This document shows positions 1 to 6,410 of a stretch of 9,362 bases of DNA, piece after piece. The DNA comes from Candidatus Cloacimonadota bacterium (GTDB lineage: Bacteria > Cloacimonadota > Cloacimonadia > Cloacimonadales > TCS61). Made by a program: the position numbers and the translations under genes. The stretch spans positions 1 through 9,362 of the forward strand of contig DAOUTP010000053.1 in assembly GCA_030626645.1 (NCBI GenBank). Reading direction: 5' to 3'. Each line of letters starts with the position of its first letter. Position 1 is the stretch's first letter. The notes below the pieces were generated by a model. That model ran no database searches and was not told the origin of the DNA. It saw only the letters and a list, made by a program, of their open reading frames with translations.

Positions 1-1
1 C

Positions 2-1171
2 AAGCTTGTTAGAGATGACGATGATGAAGATGAAGCTACTGATTTTCTTGAAAACTTTCTTGACTGGCCTTTTGATTTAGAGCTTTTATATATTAGTAAT
101 CTTTATCCTGTGTTGTATTATACATCTTTTAATAGCACTTGGAATCCAACATCATATGATGCCTTTTCCAGCCGTGGTTACAAACTTGATCCTCAAGATA
201 CCGGTGATCATTATTTACCTTCTCAAAATGGTGCAACTAGATTACCAGCCAATTGGGAGCTTGATTTACCAGCCTTTAACAACTGGATGGGTTACTGGTT
301 ACCTTATACTCAGAACATTGAAGTTGCTTTTGGCGATTTTTGGGATAAGGTAGTTTCGGTTTACGCTGAAGATTGGGTTTATAAATATTCAATCAATGAA
401 ACACCTACTTCTTCTCCAACTGGTAAAAATATGGTTTACGGCAAATGTTATATCGTAACATTCGACCAATCAATTGAAGATTTTTACTGGACGGACGCTG
501 TAAATGTTGAGGAAGAACAAGAGAGAATGATCCCGCAATATTTCAGTTTCAATGATCTACCGGATTATGAAGCTATAGATGTTATGGATATTCCGGAGAA
601 TGTTCTGGAAATTGGTGTATTTGAAGAAGATATTTGTGTTGGTGCGGTTGTTGTTCAAGATACATGCCAACAAATCTTAGTATATTCAACTAATGCCAAC
701 CGTGATCAAATTCCTTTCAGTTTTGAGGTCATTACAAACGAACGTGGAGATGGTGAACTCATAACTAAATATCAGGTTATGAAAGAAGAAACGGGTTTAT
801 ACGAAAACAGACCTCTTATTTCTGGTCAGCAAAGAAGTTCTGTTATTATGTTCGGTAATCTTGAAGATCCTCAGAACGATACACCTGTTATTGATAATGT
901 AATACTGTATTGTAATTATCCTAATCCTTTCAATCCGGAAACAAATATATCTTTCTCATTACCTCAAGAGCAGAATATTGAACTTACTGTTTACAACATG
1001 AAGGGTCAAAAGGTCCGTCAGCTTATTAATGGTCAGTTTTCTGCAGGTGAACAAACCATTATTTGGAATGGCAAAGATGATGATGGAAAATCTGTCAGTT
1101 CAGGTTTGTATCTCTACAAACTTAAAACAGAAAATAAGGAATTGACCAAGAAAATGTTATTGTTGAAATAA
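2..1171 (+). CDS. Secreted protein with C-terminal FCB-type sorting domain, 5' partial
   Basis: The frame is open to the left edge, so the real start lies upstream and the GTG at 110 is only an internal valine; 389 residues are visible. The first visible residues are very acidic (RDDDDEDEATD). A module with NWMGYWLPYTQ near residue 94, followed by AFGDFWDKVVSVYAEDW, and a second module beginning FSFNDLPDYEAIDV near residue 181 (with EIGVFEEDICVGAVVV) look like repeated extracellular modules I associate with large secreted proteins of Cloacimonadota-like bacteria. Their function is unknown to me. Residues 306-389 form the sorting domain: YPNPFNPET, MKGQKVRQLING, IIWNGKDDDGKSVSSG and the end KKMLLLK. 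By family knowledge this tail directs export across the outer membrane (type IX-like) or attachment, and folds like the FlgD Ig-like domain. The downstream gene carries the same tail. No catalytic motif is visible. Confidence is high for the coding call and the tail, low for any role. Confidence 0.9.
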   Translation, partial: KLVRDDDDEDEATDFLENFLDWPFDLELLYISNLYPVLYYTSFNSTWNPTSYDAFSSRGYKLDPQDTGDHYLPSQNGATRLPANWELDLPAFNNWMGYWLPYTQNIEVAFGDFWDKVVSVYAEDWVYKYSINETPTSSPTGKNMVYGKCYIVTFDQSIEDFYWTDAVNVEEEQERMIPQYFSFNDLPDYEAIDVMDIPENVLEIGVFEEDICVGAVVVQDTCQQILVYSTNANRDQIPFSFEVITNERGDGELITKYQVMKEETGLYENRPLISGQQRSSVIMFGNLEDPQNDTPVIDNVILYCNYPNPFNPETNISFSLPQEQNIELTVYNMKGQKVRQLINGQFSAGEQTIIWNGKDDDGKSVSSGLYLYKLKTENKELTKKMLLLK

Positions 1172-1182
1172 CTAAATAACAT

Positions 1183-1227
1183 CTTGCGAAGGCTGTGGAA
1201 CTTTCTTTAATTTTCGACCTTCGCAAG
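1183..1227. repeat. Inverted repeat with CCTTCGCAAG arms downstream of the partial gene
   Basis: CTTGCGAAGG (1183-1192) and CCTTCGCAAG (1218-1227) are perfect 10-bp arms around a 25-nt loop, 11 nt after the stop codon. The right arm is followed by GATATAG, not a T-run, so it is not a canonical intrinsic terminator, although it could stop or protect the 3' end of the transcript. The core CCTT-NNN-AAGG recurs at 4404-4418 and 4469-4485, which suggests a dispersed intergenic palindrome family. Confidence 0.6.
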
Positions 1228-1246
1228 GATATAGTTCATTTAATAA

Positions 1247-1375
1247 TTAATTTGTGTCTTTCTGAGGAAATCTTCTTGCTTCTCACACGAAGAATCTACA
1301 CAGGGAAGGACTCTTCGTCGAATGCCGTTGTAAGAATTCACACCAAAGGTGTGTAAACATCAGAGAGACAATTAA
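1247..1375. repeat. MITE-like palindromic element with imperfect terminal inverted repeats
   Basis: The ends pair. TTAAT (1247-1251) pairs with ATTAA (1371-1375), and TGTCTTTCTGA (1255-1265) pairs with TCAGAGAGACA (1360-1370) with one G-T wobble; a 3-nt bulge lies at 1252-1254. Inside are two further hairpins. ACGAAGAATC (1287-1296) pairs with GACTCTTCGT (1309-1318) with one mismatch, and CACACC (1339-1344) pairs with GGTGTG (1348-1353) around AAA. The whole could fold into a multi-arm cruciform of about 130 bp. It carries no ORF, so if mobile it would depend on a transposase elsewhere. It resembles the element at 4212-4314 at both ends (TGTC...CTGAG/TTGAG and TCAG..GACA). It ends 33 nt before the start of the next gene and may carry or displace that gene's promoter. 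Confidence 0.5.
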
Positions 1376-1408
1376 GTTCATTTTTCAAGGGGAAAATTCG
1401 AGGAATTA

Positions 1409-3952
1409 ATGAAATTAAAATATTTCTTTCTTTTGTTCGTCTTTGTTGGTTTTTGTTCGTTGCTAAATGCTGTTACATATCACATCAAACAAGACGGTAC
1501 AGGCAACTTCACCACTATCCAGGCAGGCATCGACTTCTGTACAAATGGTGATACTCTACTTGTTTATCCTGGAACCTACTTCGAAAATCTTGTAATCATA
1601 GAAAAATACATGACCATTGGCAGCCTGTACTTAACAACCGGTGATGAATCTTACATCTCTCAAACTATTATCGACGGTTTCCAAAATGATAGTGTTATTC
1701 GTATTGAAGATATTTCTGGATATTATCAAATGTATATAGTAGGTTTTATTATTCAAAACGGTATAGGTTATCAATATAACTACCCGTATTCTCCAAATCG
1801 AGTTGGAGGTGGTTTGTTCATTTCTGAATCAGATATGACTATTGAAAAATGCACAATTCAGTATAACAATGTTAATCATGTATGTGGGGGTGTCTTATTA
1901 AGTAACGCCAATTTGAATTTATCAGGTAGCACAATTAGATATAATAGTGCATATAATACTGCAGGTGGTCTTTTAATTGGTAATACATCATCTTCGGTTT
2001 CTTTTGATAGTGAAGTTTTAAATAATATCTATCTAAATTTTGCAGGGGTTGGAAATGACATATTCAAAACTCATGGTAGCCCATATCAGGAGATCATTGT
2101 TGATACATTCACTGTCATGGACCCGGCTGAAGGTTATTATTTCATTTATCCAGGTTCAGATGGCGTTGGTGTTCCTCTACCTAATCAGTTCTCCTTTAGT
2201 TGTCAAAATGCAATTATAGAGCAAGTCAACAATGATCTATATGTCTCACCGGAAGGTGATGATAACAACAGTGGAGTTTCTGCTGAGGAGCCACTTCAAT
2301 CTATTGCTTATGCCCTTGCTAAAATTAGATCAGATAGTTTAATTTATAAGGCAATTCATATTAGTGATGGAGTTTATTCTGTTTCTCAAAACAATCAATA
2401 TTATCCGCTACATATTAAAAGTTATGTGGATATTGTAGGAGAATCCAGGGATAATACGATACTTGATGCTGAATTTAGTGGTGGATTTATTATTGCTCAA
2501 GATCCTCAACAAGATTATAGAATAACAAATATCTCCTTAATCAATGCTCGTAATCAATATGATATAGCTTTGAATGAAAACACAAACGTCATATTTGATA
2601 ATATCAGAATTTCCGGTCATAATGATAATCTCACAACATCAGCGTTTTGTGCTTTGAAATTGAATTATAATGATATCTCAATTAATAAGCTAATTATAGA
2701 AGATAATGAGTATGGTGGGAATGTATATTTTTATTCACCAAAATTTGGTCATGAATTTAATATAACCAATAGCATATTCAAAAATAATTCTCCATCAACA
2801 GATTACGGATGTATGCAATTTTTTTGTTATCGATCATTTTCTCTTTCAGATTCTTTGATTGTAAATGTGATTAATACCGAAATTACAGACAATCTTGATA
2901 ATTCGTTTGAATGGTTACCAGCTACTTCAGCTATTCTAATAGATATGGAAACTAAATTGAACTTAATAAATTGTACAATCGGGAATAATGAGACCCTTGA
3001 AATTGGTGCTCCTGTCCAACTTCGGGATAATTCGGAAGCTAACATTGTTAATTCCATTTTATATGGTAATATTCCTTACCAGATTTGTCTTAACGGCACA
3101 TGGGGTCCCAATATTTTAAATGCAAATAATTCCTTAGTTCAAGATGGTGTATCTGGCATTCTAAATATAGGTAATAATTATATCAACTGGGATGATGAAA
3201 CCATGTTGGATGAAGATCCGCTCTGGCTAGGTTCTGGGTACGATTGGGCCTATGCTTTGTCAGCTAATTCTCCCTGCATAGATACCGGCACTCTTGAACT
3301 GCCTTATGGTGTTGAGCTTCCTGCTTATGATCTGGCAGGTAATCCCCGCGTTTGTGGTGATGCCATTGATATGGGAGCTTATGAATTTCCTGGTAATCCA
3401 GCTCCTATCAATCTGCAGGTAGAAGACGCCACTTTCTCGTGGCAACTTCCCGCTGGCTATAATGCTACTGGTTTCAACGTTTATCTCGATGATGAGTTTC
3501 AGTCAACTGTAAGCGTTTTCCTTAATGAATTTACATTTTCTGATCTGATTGTTGGGGATTCATACATTGCTGGAGTTTCAGCATTATATGGCACAGAAGA
3601 GACAGCGATCATAAACCTTGAATTTCTCTATGATCCTGTCGGGATAGAAGAGGAAATTATTAATCCCTCATCCCTCATCCCTTATCTTTCTAACTATCCC
3701 AACCCGTTTAACCCGGAAACAAAGATCGCTTTCAATTTGATCGAATCCGGCAGAATCAAACTCGAAGTTTTCAATATTAAAGGTCAAAAAGTTAAAACAC
3801 TAATAGATGCCTATTCATCCGAAGGTCAGTTCATTGCAATCTGGAATGGCAAAGATGATAATGGTAAAAGAGTTTCTTCAGGAATTTATATGTATCAATT
3901 GAAAGTAGATGGCAAAGCAATTGCCAGCAAGAAATGTTTGTTACTGAAGTAA
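1409..3952 (+). CDS. Secreted tandem beta-helix protein with C-terminal sorting domain
   Basis: This 847-residue protein starts at an ATG preceded by GAGG (1400-1403), 5 nt upstream. Residues 1-21 are a signal peptide ending LLNA. Residues 23-215 look like a first right-handed parallel beta-helix (pectin-lyase fold), with the N-cap GTGNFTTIQAGID and GDTLLVYPGTY, then short strand turns rich in N, G and I. Residues 276-360 begin a second, DUF1565-like N-cap (LYVSPEGDDNNSG, PLQSIAYALA), followed by more helix rungs up to about 660. The end SPCIDTG...DLAGNPRVCGDAIDMGAYEF is the hallmark of the choice-of-anchor Q type of beta-helix. Residues 662-740 look like a fibronectin III-like domain. Residues 763-847 are the sorting domain (YPNPFNPET, KGQKVKTLI, IWNGKDDNGK, end KKCLLLK). 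Such proteins are usually cell-surface or released adhesins or carbohydrate-active proteins. I see no catalytic residues, so the substrate is unknown. Confidence 0.92.
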   Translation: MKLKYFFLLFVFVGFCSLLNAVTYHIKQDGTGNFTTIQAGIDFCTNGDTLLVYPGTYFENLVIIEKYMTIGSLYLTTGDESYISQTIIDGFQNDSVIRIEDISGYYQMYIVGFIIQNGIGYQYNYPYSPNRVGGGLFISESDMTIEKCTIQYNNVNHVCGGVLLSNANLNLSGSTIRYNSAYNTAGGLLIGNTSSSVSFDSEVLNNIYLNFAGVGNDIFKTHGSPYQEIIVDTFTVMDPAEGYYFIYPGSDGVGVPLPNQFSFSCQNAIIEQVNNDLYVSPEGDDNNSGVSAEEPLQSIAYALAKIRSDSLIYKAIHISDGVYSVSQNNQYYPLHIKSYVDIVGESRDNTILDAEFSGGFIIAQDPQQDYRITNISLINARNQYDIALNENTNVIFDNIRISGHNDNLTTSAFCALKLNYNDISINKLIIEDNEYGGNVYFYSPKFGHEFNITNSIFKNNSPSTDYGCMQFFCYRSFSLSDSLIVNVINTEITDNLDNSFEWLPATSAILIDMETKLNLINCTIGNNETLEIGAPVQLRDNSEANIVNSILYGNIPYQICLNGTWGPNILNANNSLVQDGVSGILNIGNNYINWDDETMLDEDPLWLGSGYDWAYALSANSPCIDTGTLELPYGVELPAYDLAGNPRVCGDAIDMGAYEFPGNPAPINLQVEDATFSWQLPAGYNATGFNVYLDDEFQSTVSVFLNEFTFSDLIVGDSYIAGVSALYGTEETAIINLEFLYDPVGIEEEIINPSSLIPYLSNYPNPFNPETKIAFNLIESGRIKLEVFNIKGQKVKTLIDAYSSEGQFIAIWNGKDDNGKRVSSGIYMYQLKVDGKAIASKKCLLLK
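3663..3683 (+). repeat. Three tandem heptamers in the linker before the sorting domain
   Basis: ATCCCTC, ATCCCTC and ATCCCTT follow one another inside the beta-helix gene, encoding the short linker between the FnIII-like domain and the sorting domain. Because the unit is 7 nt, gain or loss of one copy would shift the frame and remove the sorting tail. Three copies is a short array, so variability is only a possibility. Confidence 0.6.
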
Positions 3953-3985
3953 TATACAATTTTGCATCATCCTGACGATTCTTTC

Positions 3986-4007
3986 ACCCCAGGCTATTCA
4001 GCGGGGT
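3986..4007. repeat. GC-rich hairpin, possible terminator of the beta-helix gene
   Basis: ACCCC (3986-3990) pairs with GGGGT (4003-4007). Inside, GCT (3993-3995) pairs with AGC (4000-4002) around ATTC, leaving a 2-nt bulge. It lies 33 nt after the stop codon and is followed by AGGCGTTGTTCTTTT, which is only partly T-rich, so termination on the plus strand is plausible but weak. It could equally be one of the dispersed palindromes. Confidence 0.4.
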
Positions 4008-4148
4008 AGGCGTTGTTCTTTTAAGGAAGGATAGACAACAACAAATACTAAATTTTTTCTAACTCTTTGTTAATAGATCAGTAAGAAGACTCCTTCAGCC
4101 TTCGTTGTAAACTATGGCTTGGCATGCAGAGTGACGGGCATAGTTGTC

Positions 4149-4181
4149 ATTCCCACGAAAGTGGGAATCTTTAAGATTCCC
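4149..4181. repeat. Two mutually exclusive hairpins of a TTGTCATTCCC-type intergenic repeat
   Basis: ATTCCCAC (4149-4156) pairs with GTGGGAAT (4161-4168) around a GAAA tetraloop. GGGAATCT (4163-4170) can instead pair with AGATTCCC (4174-4181) around TTA. The central arm is shared, so only one stem can form at a time. The stretch opens with TTGTCATT (4144-4151), a sequence also found on the minus strand beside the hairpin at 7124-7149. GTCATTCCC...GGGAATC palindromes are a commonly seen style of bacterial intergenic repeat. No T-run follows, so a terminator role is unlikely. Confidence 0.65.
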
Positions 4182-4211
4182 AATCAAGCTGAGTATGATA
4201 ATGTAATTTAC

Positions 4212-4314
4212 TGTCACATTGAGTAGGAGTGAAGCGACGTATCGAAGTGTTAAATGTAATCATGTTTTATTGACTATCCTTCGATACTTGGCAAAAGCCA
4301 AACTCAGGATGACA
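4212..4314. repeat. Long imperfect palindromic element, TGTCA...TGACA
   Basis: The stem pairs in blocks from the outside in: TGTCA (4212-4216) with TGACA (4310-4314), TGAGT (4220-4224) with ACTCA (4302-4306), and GTATCGAAG (4239-4247) with CTTCGATAC (4279-4287), with a 31-nt central loop. On the right side an extra small hairpin, TTGGC-AAAA-GCCAA (4288-4301), branches off opposite 14 unpaired nt on the left. The total is 103 bp, with no ORF. The ends resemble those of the 1247-1375 element. A non-autonomous mobile or REP-like element is the simplest reading. Confidence 0.6.
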
Positions 4315-4360
4315 AAAAATATTTCCATTCCTCCAAAAAAATTTGAAATATTTTTTTTCT

Positions 4361-4385
4361 GGTTGATAAGTTGAACTTATCAACC
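4361..4385. repeat. Perfect palindrome with 12-bp arms
   Basis: GGTTGATAAGTT (4361-4372) and AACTTATCAACC (4374-4385) are exact reverse complements separated by one base (G4373). A T8 run (4351-4358) lies just left of it, on the wrong side to terminate plus-strand transcripts; on the minus strand this reads as an A-run after the stem, so it is not a terminator in that direction either. It may be a binding site for a dimeric protein or part of a repeat. Confidence 0.65.
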
Positions 4386-4403
4386 CAATTGTATCCGCAA
4401 GTT

Positions 4404-4418
4404 AACCTTACGAAGGTT
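4404..4418. repeat. Short CCTT-N3-AAGG palindrome
   Basis: AACCTT (4404-4409), ACG, AAGGTT (4413-4418). It has the same core as the arms at 1183-1227 and the palindrome at 4469-4485. Confidence 0.45.
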
Positions 4419-4468
4419 CCGGCTTTGATAAATCTACAGTGGACATGCAAGTAAAGCAAGAAGTTCTA

Positions 4469-4485
4469 AAACCTTAGCAAGGTTT
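4469..4485. repeat. Short CCTT-N3-AAGG palindrome next to a terminator
   Basis: AAACCTT (4469-4475), AGC, AAGGTTT (4479-4485) form 7-bp arms. This is directly beyond the T-tract of the minus-strand terminator at 4492-4522. With 4404-4418 it may bound a roughly 80-nt unit. Confidence 0.45.
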
Positions 4486-4491
4486 CAATAT

Positions 4492-4522
4492 AAAAAAAAA
4501 CCCTTTGGAATATTCCAAAGGG
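4492..4522 (-). terminator. Intrinsic terminator of the TPR protein gene
   Basis: On the minus strand, CCCTTTGGA-ATAT-TCCAAAGGG (4522-4501) is a perfect 9-bp stem with a 4-nt loop, followed at once by nine T residues (4500-4492). It lies 23 nt after the TPR gene's stop codon. The plus-strand side lacks a matching T-run after the stem, so it acts mainly on the minus-strand gene. Confidence 0.93.
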
Positions 4523-4545
4523 GATTTTGATATTTATACTACTAA

Positions 4546-6138
4546 TTAAAATCCACCGGATTTAGTAGCTTCTTTAAGTTGTTTCAGGGTTATTCTGGTT
4601 TTTGCAATCTCATTAAGAACTGAAGTTTTATCTGTTCTTTTTTCAGTTTCAGTAAGATAATTTTCAGCTTTATTGAAATTAGAATAAGCTTCAGCTTTCA
4701 CTTTATCACGCTGCTCAACCAGTTCATCAGCTTTTTCGCCGTAATATACACTTTTATCTTTATACATTTCTTCAAATTCAAGGAACTTTTCGTATTTCTT
4801 ATATCCGATTTTCTGATGGATGGAAGCTAATACACGGTAAGACTCATAAAGTTCTGCATCGATTTCAATTGCTTTATTGGCATTATGTATTGCCTTAGCA
4901 AATTCTTCCAAAGCTATATATACATCCGCTAGTCGAAGATATACTTTTGGATTATCGGGAGCAAGAATTATGAGGTCGTTCAAAACCTTAAGAGCTTCAC
5001 TATTTTGATTTGTTTCTCTATAAGCACCTGCCAGATTCATATAGGCTGTTTTATTTTCCGGTTGATCTATAACCATTTGCTTATAATTCTCGATAGCACT
5101 TTCCAGTTTACCGGTTTTATGGTAACATTTTGCAAGCTTCTTCTGAAGATCATCATCATCAGGAAATGCATTGGAAGCTGTTTCCAGTGGTTTTATAGCT
5201 TCATCATAAAATTCCATATTATAAAGCATCTCACCCAGAGTTTGATATGCTTCGAAGTAGTTTTCATCTAATTCAATTGCACAGAAAAAAGCATCTTTTG
5301 CCTGATCAGTATATTGCAATTCTGCATAAATGTTTCCAATCCGTAACCAGAGTTCTTTGCTTCCTTCAATTTCATTAATCATTTCTAATGTCTCAACAGC
5401 AAGTTCAAATTCTTCCATTTTTAGATATGATTTACTTAAGAAATCAAGAATATCTTTATCTTCGGGTGCAATTTCCAAAGCAGTATTATAATATTCAACA
5501 GAGGCAGTAAAATCTTTTTGTATAAATTTAATGAGACCAAGGTAAAAATATCCGTCTCTATTCTGAGCATCGAGATCAATAAGGTTTAGGAATGTCTCTT
5601 CTGCCGATGTATAGTTCTTACTACTGAAATGCTGCACTCCAATATTGAGTAATTTCTCAATTTCACCGGTAACCAGTTCTCGTATTTTCGGAATAAATAC
5701 ATCTGAAATGGACTGTTGTCTTTGCTTACTTTTTTTCTCAACACTAAAGGAAGTTACGCTAACTTCTTTAGATTTCATACTGTAGATCTTGGCAACAATC
5801 TTGAAACTTGATCCTGATTCTGCTGATACAGTTCCCCAAATAACAACATCAGCGCCAAGCTCACTGCCCATACTGGAAATATCTCCTGTACCGGCATAAG
5901 AAAGATTAGTAATTCCGGATGCTTTAAAAATTTTCTTAGATTCTTTGATATTTATCAGCTCTATATCTTCAAATTCTTCAAAAACCGTAGAGAAATCTCT
6001 TTTCATTAATGAATTAGCAACATAATCGCTTTCTCTATCACTATTACTGAAATCGAGTATGGCTACCTTTTGTGCATCTGCTAAAAGAATGCTGCTTAGA
6101 ACAAGTAACATTAGCATGAATATTATAATTTTCTTCAC
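4546..6138 (-). CDS. Secreted CsgG/LpoB-like domain protein with TPR repeats
   Basis: This 530-residue protein begins with GTG at 6138, set by a strong GGGAGGAG site and followed directly by a signal peptide (MKKIIIFMLMLLVLSSILLA; likely cleavage after ADA, residue 22). Residues 23-134 resemble the N-terminal domain of the CsgG/LpoB/TolB-N-like group: VAILDFSNS, a variable helix, LGADVVIWGTVS, then FKIVAKIYSMKSKEV. Residues 162-450 hold eight or nine tetratricopeptide repeats of 33-34 residues with the usual small/aromatic pattern (for example AYQTLGEMLYNMEFYDEAI and AYMNLAGAYRETNQNSEAL). Residues 455-530 are charged and helical, possibly coiled coil. There is no lipobox. TPR arrays bind proteins, so a periplasmic scaffold or envelope assembly factor is likely, but the partner is unknown. 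It stands alone: a 272-nt gap separates it from the thiamine pyrophosphokinase gene, and its own terminator follows. Confidence 0.9.
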   Translation of the reverse strand: MKKIIIFMLMLLVLSSILLADAQKVAILDFSNSDRESDYVANSLMKRDFSTVFEEFEDIELINIKESKKIFKASGITNLSYAGTGDISSMGSELGADVVIWGTVSAESGSSFKIVAKIYSMKSKEVSVTSFSVEKKSKQRQQSISDVFIPKIRELVTGEIEKLLNIGVQHFSSKNYTSAEETFLNLIDLDAQNRDGYFYLGLIKFIQKDFTASVEYYNTALEIAPEDKDILDFLSKSYLKMEEFELAVETLEMINEIEGSKELWLRIGNIYAELQYTDQAKDAFFCAIELDENYFEAYQTLGEMLYNMEFYDEAIKPLETASNAFPDDDDLQKKLAKCYHKTGKLESAIENYKQMVIDQPENKTAYMNLAGAYRETNQNSEALKVLNDLIILAPDNPKVYLRLADVYIALEEFAKAIHNANKAIEIDAELYESYRVLASIHQKIGYKKYEKFLEFEEMYKDKSVYYGEKADELVEQRDKVKAEAYSNFNKAENYLTETEKRTDKTSVLNEIAKTRITLKQLKEATKSGGF

Positions 6139-6140
6139 GT

Positions 6141-6148
6141 CTCCTCCC
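6141..6148 (-). promoter_or_regulatory. Strong ribosome binding site fixing a GTG start
   Basis: On the minus strand GGGAGGAG precedes GTG (6138) with 4 nt between the GGGAGG core and the start. No in-frame ATG offers a better combination, and the signal peptide begins directly at this GTG. Confidence 0.8.
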
Positions 6149-6149
6149 G

Positions 6150-6162
6150 TTTTTTTTTTTTT
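6150..6162 (-). repeat. A13 homopolymer directly upstream of the TPR gene's ribosome site
   Basis: Thirteen T on the plus strand read as thirteen A on the minus strand, one base upstream of GGGAGGAG. Such a tract can vary in length at replication or cause transcriptional slippage if the transcript begins in it. The rest of the gap, 6163-6410, is AT-rich and I see no other feature in it beyond a weak 6-bp inverted repeat (6276-6281 with 6289-6294). Confidence 0.7.
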
Positions 6163-6189
6163 ATAATTTCAAAACTTTTTAACCTGCAA
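6160..6189 (-). promoter_or_regulatory. Candidate promoter of the TPR gene
   Basis: On the minus strand TTGCAG (6189-6184) and TATAAA (6165-6160) are 18 nt apart. The -10 matches TATAAT at five of six positions; the -35 matches poorly (three of six). If used, transcription would begin within or just after the A13 tract and give a leader of only about 15-20 nt. In AT-rich DNA such matches arise easily. Confidence 0.3.
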
Positions 6190-6410
6190 TAAAACGCAAG
6201 TTTTTTAATTTATCAGAAGAATGAATCTATTAACTTCTTATTATATAATAATATCAATAGAATTTGTCGAATGTCAAATGTAAAACAAACATTTAATATT
6301 TGCTTTGCGAAGTAAAACAACATATTTTTTTTGTTTGTTTCATTGCACAAGCAGAATTCCTATGATACTTTTGCTTCATTCATTTGAAATTTGCTTAACA
6401 CAAAATGAAA

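Larger units (their letters stand above)
3953..4491. other. Convergent intergenic region packed with palindromic repeats
   Basis: About 540 nt lie between the stop of the plus-strand beta-helix gene and the terminator of the minus-strand TPR gene. I find no coding frame with a ribosome site or recognisable product. The region is instead a succession of inverted repeats, listed separately (3986-4007, 4149-4181, 4212-4314, 4361-4385, 4404-4418, 4469-4485). There is also a weaker pair, AACTATG (4110-4116) with CATAGTT (4139-4145). Convergent 3' ends are tolerant sites for insertion of small elements, which fits what is seen. Confidence 0.75.

Noticed and set aside
110..1171. Start of the first gene at GTG 110
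   Set aside because: The same frame is open without a stop to base 2, so the gene begins outside the window.
2827..3057. Minus-strand ORF within the beta-helix gene
   Set aside because: Shadow of the real gene, with no ribosome site or domain.
4333..4358. A-run and T-run pair as a plus-strand terminator
   Set aside because: The stem would be almost only A-T pairs with mismatches; stability would be too low and it is about 400 nt from the gene end.
3953..4491. CRISPR array or IS element in the convergent gap
   Set aside because: The repeats are inverted and differ from each other, with no regular spacers and no transposase frame.
5005..5271. Plus-strand ORF opposite the TPR gene
   Set aside because: It lies wholly within a well-supported gene on the other strand; its hydrophobic look comes from the complement of TPR codons.
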